Below, one piece after another: positions 1-4,990 of a stretch of 7,960 nt of DNA. The number at the start of each line of letters is the position of its first letter. Position 1 is the stretch's first letter. The stretch is taken from NCBI GenBank assembly GCA_018714645.1, contig DVND01000161.1, positions 1-7,960 of the forward strand, read 5' to 3'. A program made the position numbers and the translations under genes. The stretch is from Candidatus Avimonoglobus intestinipullorum. GTDB taxonomy: Bacteria; Bacillota; Clostridia; UBA1381. A model generated the notes under the pieces. That model was not told where the DNA came from, made no database searches, and was given only the letters and a program-made list of their open reading frames with translations.

Positions 1-28
1 CAAAAAGAAAATTTTTACTTGAAAAATA

Positions 29-57
29 TTGACAGCAATAGTTAGTTGTGTTAAACT
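29..57 (+). promoter_or_regulatory. Promoter of the feo operon
   Basis: A perfect -35 hexamer TTGACA (29-34) is followed after 17 bp by TAAACT (52-57), a 4/6 match to TATAAT. The A/T-rich run at 1-28 resembles an UP element. Transcription would start near 64, giving a leader of about 70 nt before feoA. The -10 lies inside an inverted repeat (36-65), so a bound repressor would block RNA polymerase. The promoter is inferred from sequence only; the spacing and the perfect -35 make it fairly convincing. Confidence 0.75.
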
Positions 58-65
58 AACTATTG
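36..65. promoter_or_regulatory. Operator-like inverted repeat over the feo -10
   Basis: Perfect 12-bp inverted repeat: CAATAGTTAGTT (36-47) and AACTAACTATTG (54-65) around a 6-bp centre. It covers the -10 and the probable start site. Its GTTAG/CTAAC core is the same as at 69-84 and 3753-3768 and resembles the GTTAG..CTAAC core of DtxR/IdeR boxes. Placement before feoA/feoB suggests an iron- or manganese-dependent repressor site. No regulator gene lies in the window, so which protein binds is inference. Confidence 0.72.
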
Positions 66-67
66 GA

Positions 68-85
68 GGTTAGTAAACACTAACC
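68..85. promoter_or_regulatory. Second GTTAGT..ACTAAC box in the feo leader
   Basis: The 16-bp dyad GTTAGT-aaac-ACTAAC (69-84) extends one more pair outward (G68/C85). It lies just downstream of the predicted start site. Size and both half-sites match the perfect palindrome at 3753-3768; only the central four bases differ. Two boxes next to each other suggest cooperative repression. Confidence 0.68.
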
Positions 86-134
86 ATTTATTAAAGCTGC
101 GGCTTGCAGAGACGAATGGAAACGGGGGTAAACT

Positions 135-347
135 ATGATGCCTTTAACGCTTGCAACCATTGGTGAAGAAAACATTATCAAAAAGATCGGCGGGCAACCG
201 GAGGTAAAAAAACATCTTGAAAATCTTGGTTTTGTTGTGGGCGGCAATGTGAAAATCATCAGCCAGCTTGGCGGCAACGTCATCGTCAATGTGAAAGAGG
301 CGCGGATCGCCATCAGCCGGGAAATGGCGCAGAAGATTATGGTTTGA
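135..347 (+). CDS. feoA: FeoA-type ferrous iron transport accessory protein (first copy)
   Basis: A 70-aa protein of the FeoA family: small cytosolic SH3-like beta-barrel proteins that act with the FeoB GTPase in Fe2+ import. Family features are the MPLT start, the GGQPEVKKHLENLGF segment (about residues 19-33), the G-x-x-V turn, and the closing REMAQKIMV helix (62-70). Two ATG codons are adjacent (135 and 138). The Shine-Dalgarno-like GGGGG (124-128) fits either, and I list the first. This is the first gene after the operator-controlled promoter. The second feoA starts 36 nt downstream, so the two are probably cotranscribed. The paralogues are clearly divergent in sequence and probably not interchangeable. 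Family assignment is secure; the separate role of this copy is unknown. Confidence 0.93.
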   Translation: MMPLTLATIGEENIIKKIGGQPEVKKHLENLGFVVGGNVKIISQLGGNVIVNVKEARIAISREMAQKIMV

Positions 348-383
348 TGGTTCACAGCAATCAATGAAAAGGAGGATATCAAC

Positions 384-605
384 ATGCAGACACTAAGACA
401 GGCGCGGATCGGTCAAACGGTCAAGGTTGTCAAGCTTCACGGCGAAGGGGCCGTCAAGCGCAGGATCATGGATATGGGGATCACCCGGGGGGTGGATATT
501 TACATACGCAAGGTGGCTCCTTTAGGCGATCCCATCGAGGTCACCGTGCGCGGCTATGAGCTTTCGCTGCGCAAGGCCGATGCGGAAATGATTGAGGTCG
601 AATAA
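384..605 (+). CDS. feoA: FeoA-type ferrous iron transport accessory protein (second copy)
   Basis: A 73-aa FeoA-domain protein closer to the classical form: L-x-x-A-x-x-G-x-x-x-x-V at the start, KRRIMDMGITRG (about 25-36), APLGDPIEVTVRGYELSLRKADA (about 45-67), and a short acidic end. The conserved LGDPIEV-RGYELSLR stretch is typical of FeoA proteins that partner FeoB. A strong ribosome-binding site, AAAAGGAGGA (367-376), precedes ATG 384. The stop codon is 28 nt before the feoB start, consistent with cotranscription. It is distinct from the first copy, which lacks the DPIEV-RGYELSLR signature. Two tandem feoA genes before feoB are common in Clostridia. Confidence 0.95.
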   Translation: MQTLRQARIGQTVKVVKLHGEGAVKRRIMDMGITRGVDIYIRKVAPLGDPIEVTVRGYELSLRKADAEMIEVE

Positions 606-633
606 AATCAATATCGAAAGAGAGGAATCAAAA

Positions 634-3138
634 ATGAATGTAAGGATCGCCCTTGCGGGGAACCCGAACAGCGGTAAAACCACGTTATTCAATGCCCTGA
701 CCGGTTCAAACCAGTTTGTCGGAAACTGGCCGGGGGTTACGGTGGAGAAAAAAGAGGGGAAATTAAAAAAACACAGCGACGTCACCATTACAGACCTTCC
801 CGGGATTTACTCCCTGTCGCCCTACACCCTGGAGGAGGTTGTGGCGCGGAATTATCTGATTGACGAGCGGCCGGATGCAATTTTAAATATCATTGACGGG
901 ACCAACCTGGAACGGAACCTCTATCTGACCACCCAGCTGACAGAGCTGGGCATCCCGGTGGTCATTGCGATCAATATGATGGATATTGTCAGAAAAAATG
1001 GGGACAAAATCAATATTGCCCAGCTTTCCCGCGAATTGGGCTGCAAGATCGTTGAGATTTCGGCCTTAAAGGGCGACGGCGTCATGCAGGCGGCGGAAGC
1101 GGCAATCATCGCGGCGCAAAGCGGCAAAACCGTTCCCATGCACACCTTTTCGGGCGCTGTGGAACACGCGATCGCCCATATTGAAGAAGCCGTTTTGCAT
1201 GATATGCCCGAAAGCCGGCAGCGCTGGTACGCGATTAAGATTTTTGAGCGGGATAACAAGGCCATTGAAAAACTGGGGATTGCGCCCAATGTGCTATCGC
1301 ACATCGAAGAGGATATTAAAGCGGCGGAAAAAGAACTGGATGACGACGCGGAAAGCATTATCACGAACGAACGTTACATCTATATTGCCCAGCTGATGAA
1401 GGGCTGTTACAAGAAAAGGAACGCGGGCAAGCTCTCTTCCTCGGATAAGATTGACCGGGTTGTGACAAACCGGTGGCTGGGCCTGCCGATTTTTGCGGCG
1501 GTCATGTTCCTGGTCTACTACATTTCCATGGTCAGCGTCGGCACGATGGCAACCGATTGGGCCAATGACGGGCTGTTCGGCGATGGTTACCATCTGTTCG
1601 GCATCGGCTCTGCCGCTTATTCAGAGGTTGCGGAAGAATTCGGCGGCGCGGCGGAGGTTGTGAACGGATACATTGAATATGCCGCGGAGAATGGCGTCGA
1701 TACGGAAGCCGTAGAAGCCGCGCTGGACACCGAAGCAGAGGATTTTGACGCAGAAGCGGCAAAAACGGCGCTGGCGGAGTTTGCCCAGAGTGCGCAAAGC
1801 TTTGGCGACGCCACCTATGTCGTCGTCGACGAGGAAACCATGGCGGACGAAGAAGTGACCGCTTCTTATGCAGAGTTGCTCTCCGCAATAGAAACATACG
1901 GAAAATACGGCTGCACAGAGCCGGATCCGGCCGCATACGGCGTTTGGGTTCCGGGTATCCCCGTCCTGGTCGGCAACGGGTTGGAAGCAATCAACTGTGC
2001 GGATTGGCTGAGCGGCCTGATTCTGGACGGTATCGTTGCCGGCGTTGGCGCGGTGCTGGGTTTTGTGCCGCAAATGCTGGTATTGTTCCTGCTGCTGGCC
2101 TTTCTGGAGGCCTGCGGCTACATGGCGCGTATTGCGTTTGTATTGGACAGGATCTTCCGCAAGTTCGGGCTTTCCGGTAAATCCTTTATCCCTATGCTGG
2201 TCGGGACCGGCTGCGGCGTACCCGGCGTCATGGCGTCCAGGACCATTGAAAACGACCGCGACAGGAAGATGACGATTATGACAACCACCTTTATCCCCTG
2301 CGGCGCAAAGATCCCGTTCATCTCCATGATTGCCGGCGCAATCTTCGGCGGCTCCGCACTGGTTGCAACCTCCGCGTACTTTGTGGGCATGGCTGCCATC
2401 ATCCTTTCTGGAATCATGCTGAAAAAAACGAAACCGTTTGCGGGAGACCCGGCGCCCTTTGTCATGGAACTGCCGGCGTACCATCTGCCAACTGTGGGCA
2501 ATGTGCTCCGTTCCATGTGGGAACGCGGCTGGTCGTTTATCAAAAAAGCGGGGACCATCATTTTGCTGTCCACAATCGTGATTTGGTTTGCAACGTATTT
2601 TGGATTTGTGGATGGAAGCTTTACCATGCTGGCAGAGGATCAGATTGATTCCAGCTTCCTTGCCATGATTGGAAATGCCATCGGCTGGATTTTCGCACCT
2701 CTTGGCTGGGGCAACTGGCAGGCGGCTGTTGCATCCATCACAGGCCTGGTTGCAAAGGAAAACATCGTTGGCACCATGGGGATCCTGTACGGCGGCACGG
2801 GAACGGTGTACGCAAACCTTGCCGAAGCATTCACGCCCATCAGCGGATATTCCTTCCTGGTATTCAACCTGCTGTGCGCACCTTGCTTTGCGGCCATCGG
2901 CGCGATCAAGCGCGAGATGAACAATGCAAAATGGACCTGGTTTGCGATTGGGTACCAGTGTGTATTTGCTTATGTGATCGCTTTGATTATATATCAAATC
3001 GGCATGCTCTTTATGGGGGCGGGCAATGTGATCGGCGTAATTGCAGCGCTGATCCTGATCGCAGTCATCCTTTATATGCTGTTCAGGCCCTATAAGGAAC
3101 CTGTGACGCTGAAAACGTCCGTAACGATGAAAGCGTAA
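634..3138 (+). CDS. feoB: FeoB ferrous iron transport protein, with a long acidic extracellular loop
   Basis: An 834-aa inner-membrane Fe2+ importer with an N-terminal G domain. Visible G motifs are G1 GNPNSGKT (9-16), G2 around T36 (GVTVE), G3 DLPG (54-57), G4 NMMD (114-117) and G5 SALKG (143-147). A helical dissociation-inhibitor-like segment (about 170-275) precedes the first membrane helix (about 283-302). Two gate-like repeats follow: GTGCGVPGVMASR (524-536) with IPCGAKIP (554-561), and GLVAKENIVGT (704-714). The C-terminus adds a further hydrophobic helix (about 798-816). ATG 634 was chosen because GAGAGGA (620-626) sits 7 nt upstream; the reading frame is also open to a TTG at 592 that overlaps feoA and lacks such a site. 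Unusual: residues about 325-436 are an insertion between the first membrane helix and the conserved LILDGIVAGVG segment, rich in Ala, Asp and Glu. The function call is secure; the loop's role is unknown. Confidence 0.97.
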   Translation: MNVRIALAGNPNSGKTTLFNALTGSNQFVGNWPGVTVEKKEGKLKKHSDVTITDLPGIYSLSPYTLEEVVARNYLIDERPDAILNIIDGTNLERNLYLTTQLTELGIPVVIAINMMDIVRKNGDKINIAQLSRELGCKIVEISALKGDGVMQAAEAAIIAAQSGKTVPMHTFSGAVEHAIAHIEEAVLHDMPESRQRWYAIKIFERDNKAIEKLGIAPNVLSHIEEDIKAAEKELDDDAESIITNERYIYIAQLMKGCYKKRNAGKLSSSDKIDRVVTNRWLGLPIFAAVMFLVYYISMVSVGTMATDWANDGLFGDGYHLFGIGSAAYSEVAEEFGGAAEVVNGYIEYAAENGVDTEAVEAALDTEAEDFDAEAAKTALAEFAQSAQSFGDATYVVVDEETMADEEVTASYAELLSAIETYGKYGCTEPDPAAYGVWVPGIPVLVGNGLEAINCADWLSGLILDGIVAGVGAVLGFVPQMLVLFLLLAFLEACGYMARIAFVLDRIFRKFGLSGKSFIPMLVGTGCGVPGVMASRTIENDRDRKMTIMTTTFIPCGAKIPFISMIAGAIFGGSALVATSAYFVGMAAIILSGIMLKKTKPFAGDPAPFVMELPAYHLPTVGNVLRSMWERGWSFIKKAGTIILLSTIVIWFATYFGFVDGSFTMLAEDQIDSSFLAMIGNAIGWIFAPLGWGNWQAAVASITGLVAKENIVGTMGILYGGTGTVYANLAEAFTPISGYSFLVFNLLCAPCFAAIGAIKREMNNAKWTWFAIGYQCVFAYVIALIIYQIGMLFMGAGNVIGVIAALILIAVILYMLFRPYKEPVTLKTSVTMKA

Positions 3139-3172
3139 AGCAATATTTATTTATATCAAAGGAGGGTTTTTC

Positions 3173-3346
3173 ATGGGAACATGGCTTCTTGAAAACATTG
3201 CAACAATACTCATCAGCCTTATACTTCTGGCAGCCGTGGCCGGCATTGTCGTCAAACTTATAAAGGACAAAAAGAAGGGGAACGCCTCCTGCGGCTGCGG
3301 ATGCAGCAATTGTGCAATGTCCGCGCATTGTCACGGCAGAAAGTAA
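3173..3346 (+). CDS. FeoB-associated Cys-rich membrane protein
   Basis: A 57-aa protein that matches the FeoB-associated Cys-rich membrane protein family (PF12669) in length, architecture and position. It has one hydrophobic helix (about residues 8-30), a basic stop-transfer segment KLIKDKKKG (28-36), and a Cys cluster C40-x-C42-x-C44-x2-C47-x5-C53 with flanking H52 and H54. The positive-inside rule places the Cys-rich tail in the cytosol, next to the FeoB G domain. The ribosome-binding site AAAGGAGGG (3158-3166) is strong and ATG 3173 has good spacing. It starts 34 nt after the feoB stop, so it is probably in the same transcript. The family is proposed to act as a small FeoC-like partner or iron chaperone; that is not shown here. 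The gene is easily missed because of its length. Confidence 0.93.
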   Translation: MGTWLLENIATILISLILLAAVAGIVVKLIKDKKKGNASCGCGCSNCAMSAHCHGRK

Positions 3347-3351
3347 ACACG

Positions 3352-3378
3352 GGGCCGGCTGCCCAGCGCGGCCGGCCC
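3352..3378 (+). repeat. GC-rich hairpin after the Cys-rich membrane protein gene
   Basis: GGGCCGGC (3352-3359) pairs perfectly with GCCGGCCC (3371-3378) around an 11-nt loop. It begins 6 nt after the stop codon. No T-run follows (TTCATATC), so it is not a canonical intrinsic terminator. It may be a leaky terminator, or an mRNA 3'-stabilising structure that sets the feo gene apart from the downstream DUF2325 gene. Confidence 0.6.
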
Positions 3379-3400
3379 TTCATATCTGAAAGGAACAGGA

Positions 3401-3426
3401 GCGTACCGCCATTTGGTGCGGCACGC
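3401..3426 (+). repeat. Hairpin upstream of the DUF2325 gene
   Basis: GCGTaCCGC (3401-3409) can pair with GCGGcACGC (3418-3426), with one A/C mismatch and an 8-nt loop. It lies 20 nt before the start codon and just upstream of the ribosome-binding site (GGAGAGGA). No T-run follows. Function is unknown; an mRNA processing or translation-control element is possible. Confidence 0.45.
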
Positions 3427-3446
3427 GGAATTAATGGAGAGGAAAA

Positions 3447-3737
3447 ATGCGTATTGTAATTGTCGGCGGCCATGACCGGATGCATTGCCAATACAAGGAA
3501 ATCTGTAAACGGCATGGCTGCAAATGTAAAGTTTTTACCCAATGTCCCGCGAATTTCAAGGGGCAAATCGGCAGCCCCGATATCATTGTGATTTTCACGG
3601 GAACCGTCGCGCACAAAATGCTGAACGCGGCGGCTGCCCAGGCCGAAAAATCAGGCGCCTGCCTGGTTCACTGCCATTCCTCCAGCGCCTGTGCGCTGAA
3701 CGAAGCTTTGGCAAAGCATTTGAAACACAACGTTTAA
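3447..3737 (+). CDS. DUF2325 domain protein, Cys/His rich
   Basis: A 96-aa protein of the DUF2325 family (PF10087), recognised from MRIVIVGGHDRMHCQYKEIC at the N-terminus, the IGSPDIIVIFTGTVAHKM segment (about 41-58), and the HCHSSSACAL motif (75-84). The fold is expected to be a small Rossmann-like alpha/beta domain; the biochemical role is not known to me. It is rich in possible metal ligands: eight Cys (14, 20, 25, 27, 33, 72, 76, 82) and eight His among 96 residues. A ribosome-binding site GGAGAGGA (3435-3442) precedes ATG 3447. It lies 100 nt after the Cys-rich membrane protein gene with no evident promoter, so it is probably read from the feo promoter. Context and Cys content suggest a role in iron sensing, handling or storage, but this is inference. 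Confidence 0.88.
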   Translation: MRIVIVGGHDRMHCQYKEICKRHGCKCKVFTQCPANFKGQIGSPDIIVIFTGTVAHKMLNAAAAQAEKSGACLVHCHSSSACALNEALAKHLKHNV

Positions 3738-3752
3738 TTTTTTTATCTTTAA

Positions 3753-3768
3753 GTTAGTTTAAACTAAC
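3753..3768. promoter_or_regulatory. Perfect GTTAGTTTAAACTAAC palindrome before the DUF3793 gene
   Basis: A perfect 16-bp palindrome with the same half-sites as the feo boxes (36-65, 69-84). It ends 3 bp before the AAGGAGGAT ribosome-binding site of the next gene. A -10-like TAAACT (3760-3765) lies in it, as in the feo promoter, but no good -35 is visible at the right distance. It could be an operator on a weak local promoter or a block on transcription coming from feo. The shared box ties this gene to the feo regulon. Confidence 0.72.
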
Positions 3769-3783
3769 GCCAAGGAGGATATC

Positions 3784-4335
3784 ATGATAGAACGGATCAT
3801 TGCTTACCACTGCGCGCCGGCTTTGGCTGGAATAAAACCGGCCAACATTGTGGCTTGCTACAAGGATAAAATCCCCTCTGTTCATCAGGAGCTGAAAAGA
3901 TTAAACGGTCAGCTGAACCGCAAAGGCATTTATTTTGAAATCCTGTGTGAATGTGAAAAGCGGGTACTCTTGATGGTGTACAGAAAGGACTGCCTGTACC
4001 GCTGCTTATGCGAGACGGAAATCAACGCCCTGCTGCACACTTTCGGATATGGCCCAGCGACGGATTTACAACAATATATTGCTGTGTTAAAGCGGCGGCT
4101 GTGCAATTGTGAATTTCCCCATGAAATCGGCGCTTTTTTGGGTTATCCAGCCCATGACATCTACGGCTTTATGCACCATCGGGACGAAGGCTGCCTCCTG
4201 ACAGGGGAATGGAAGGTCTACAAAGACGCAGAAACGGCAAAACAACTGTTTTTCAGATATAATGCGTGCAGATGTGCACTGGTGAAGCGCATCGCACAGG
4301 GCAAAACCCTTGCCGAGATATTTTGTGCGGCATAA
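3784..4335 (+). CDS. DUF3793 family protein with four CxC pairs
   Basis: A 183-aa protein of the DUF3793 family (PF12672), recognised from HCAPALAGIKPANI near the start (9-22), the FPHEIGAFLGYP motif (111-122) and the GEWKVYKDAETAKQLF segment (141-156). I see no signal peptide or membrane helix, so it is probably cytosolic. Thirteen Cys occur, eight of them in four CxC pairs: 55/57, 74/76, 107/109 and 162/164. That pattern suggests metal or Fe-S binding, but no known catalytic motif is visible. The ribosome-binding site AAGGAGGAT (3772-3780) ends 3 nt before ATG 3784. It sits under a GTTAGT..ACTAAC box between the feo genes and a flavodoxin; family members often sit near flavodoxin and iron genes in Clostridia, as I recall. 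Molecular function is unknown. Confidence 0.88.
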   Translation: MIERIIAYHCAPALAGIKPANIVACYKDKIPSVHQELKRLNGQLNRKGIYFEILCECEKRVLLMVYRKDCLYRCLCETEINALLHTFGYGPATDLQQYIAVLKRRLCNCEFPHEIGAFLGYPAHDIYGFMHHRDEGCLLTGEWKVYKDAETAKQLFFRYNACRCALVKRIAQGKTLAEIFCAA

Positions 4336-4342
4336 ATTCGAA

Positions 4343-4371
4343 AACAATATTATCAGTGCTGATAAGTTGTT
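4343..4371. promoter_or_regulatory. Dyad in the flavodoxin promoter
   Basis: TTATCAG (4350-4356) and CTGATAA (4359-4365) form a perfect 7-bp inverted repeat with a TG centre. After a one-base bulge (A4349), AACAAT/GTTGTT extends the pairing outward, with one wobble pair. It covers the -35 and spacer of the flavodoxin promoter, so it could be an operator. TGATAA resembles a Fur half-site, but the halves face the wrong way for a classical Fur box. It differs from the GTTAGT boxes. Confidence 0.55.
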
Positions 4372-4378
4372 CTATAAA
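4350..4378 (+). promoter_or_regulatory. Promoter of the flavodoxin gene
   Basis: TTATCA (4350-4355, 4/6 match to TTGACA) and TATAAA (4373-4378, 5/6 match to TATAAT) are 17 bp apart. The predicted start is near 4385, immediately before the AAAGGAGG ribosome-binding site (4386-4393), giving a very short leader. It gives the flavodoxin gene its own control point, separate from the DUF3793 gene. Confidence 0.6.
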
Positions 4379-4401
4379 ATTTATAAAAGGAGGTTTTACA
4401 T

Positions 4402-4833
4402 ATGCGTAAAACAGCAATTATTTATTGGAGCGGCACCGGCAACACAGAGGCCATGGCCGCAGCTATTTTGGCGGGCGCAAAGGAAGTGAACCCGGATACT
4501 GCATATTTTTCCGTCTCAGAACTGTCCGCATCCGATGCAGCCGGTTATGATACATTGATTTTGGGCTGCCCTGCAATGGGCGCCGAGGTTTTGGAGGAAA
4601 CCGAATTTGAACCGTTCTTCACGGAGCTGGAACCCCGGCTTTCCGGGAAAAATGTGGCGCTGTTCGGGTCTTATGGCTGGGGAGACGGCGAATGGATGCG
4701 CAGCTGGGAGGAACGCGTAGCCGCCAGCGGCGCAACGCTGGTCGAAGCCGAGGGGCTGATCATCAACGAAGCGCCCGACGATGCGGGGATTGCGTTATGC
4801 CGTGCGCTGGGGAAAAAGGCGGCGGCGCTGTAA
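4402..4833 (+). CDS. Short-chain flavodoxin
   Basis: A 143-aa FMN-binding electron-transfer protein. The phosphate-binding loop SGTGNT (10-15) follows the first beta strand (TAIIYW). The loops near the flavin ring are CPAMGAEVLEE (56-66) and GSYGWGDGEWM (89-99), with W93 and the acidic patch expected near the isoalloxazine. Length and lack of an inserted 20-residue loop mark it as short-chain. Flavodoxins carry low-potential electrons in place of ferredoxin when iron is scarce, which fits its position beside feo. The ribosome-binding site AAAGGAGG (4386-4393) is 8 nt before ATG 4402. A strong terminator follows 14 nt after the stop, so it is the last gene of this iron block. Confidence 0.95.
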   Translation: MRKTAIIYWSGTGNTEAMAAAILAGAKEVNPDTAYFSVSELSASDAAGYDTLILGCPAMGAEVLEETEFEPFFTELEPRLSGKNVALFGSYGWGDGEWMRSWEERVAASGATLVEAEGLIINEAPDDAGIALCRALGKKAAAL

Positions 4834-4847
4834 AATGAAACCACATG

Positions 4848-4876
4848 GCGGCAGGACATTGTCCTGCCGCTTTTTT
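4848..4876 (+). terminator. Rho-independent terminator after flavodoxin
   Basis: A perfect 10-bp stem, GCGGCAGGAC (4848-4857) and GTCCTGCCGC (4861-4870), closes a 3-nt ATT loop and is followed by six T (4871-4876). It lies 14 nt after the flavodoxin stop codon and separates the iron block from the repressor/protease module. Confidence 0.95.
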
Positions 4877-4916
4877 CTCCTTCTCCATCCATTTCAAAAT
4901 TTTTTTCAAAAAACCC

Positions 4917-4945
4917 TTGACAAACTTTGTCTACCATGGTAGACT
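4917..4945 (+). promoter_or_regulatory. Promoter of the BlaI/M56 module
   Basis: A perfect -35 TTGACA (4917-4922) is followed after 17 bp by TAGACT (4940-4945, 4/6 to TATAAT). Transcription would start near 4952. Two palindromes cover the spacer/-10 and the start region, an arrangement expected for autorepression by the first gene product. Confidence 0.8.
4929..4944. promoter_or_regulatory. Operator 1 for the BlaI/MecI-type repressor
   Basis: A perfect 16-bp palindrome, GTCTACCATGGTAGAC, lies between the -35 and -10 and over most of the -10. Its TAC..GTA core resembles the TACAnnTGTA element bound by BlaI/MecI repressors, with four central bases (CATG) instead of the usual AnnT. It repeats 23 bp downstream. 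Confidence 0.85.
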
Positions 4946-4952
4946 ATAAATG

Positions 4953-4966
4953 TCTACCATGGTAGA
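4953..4966. promoter_or_regulatory. Operator 2 for the BlaI/MecI-type repressor
   Basis: A perfect 14-bp palindrome TCTACCATGGTAGA, identical to the core of operator 1, covers the predicted start site. The centres are 23 bp apart, about two helical turns, which places two repressor dimers on nearly the same DNA face. BlaI and MecI commonly use such paired sites. Confidence 0.85.
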
Positions 4967-4990
4967 ATAAAAACAATGGAGGTATTTTCA

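Noticed and set aside
1..134. Riboswitch in the feo leader
   Set aside because: The predicted leader is only about 70 nt, with a minor CTGC/GCAG hairpin at 97-109 and no recognisable aptamer; the operator dyads explain the region.
592..633. Upstream in-frame extension of feoB from a TTG at 592
   Set aside because: No ribosome-binding site fits it, it overlaps feoA, and the extension is not like FeoB; ATG 634 follows GAGAGGA and gives the usual start before the G1 loop.
1621..2997. 458-codon open frame on the minus strand
   Set aside because: It lies wholly within feoB, its protein has no recognisable domain or membrane pattern, and no ribosome-binding site was seen. It is a shadow of a GC-biased coding frame.
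4350..4365. Classical Fur box at the flavodoxin promoter
   Set aside because: TTATCA...TGATAA has the half-sites in the opposite orientation to TGATAATnATTATCA, so I list it only as a dyad of unknown binder.
4976..4990. Upstream ATG for the BlaI-type repressor
   Set aside because: GGAGG at 4978-4982 overlaps this ATG and is correctly spaced only for ATG 4991.
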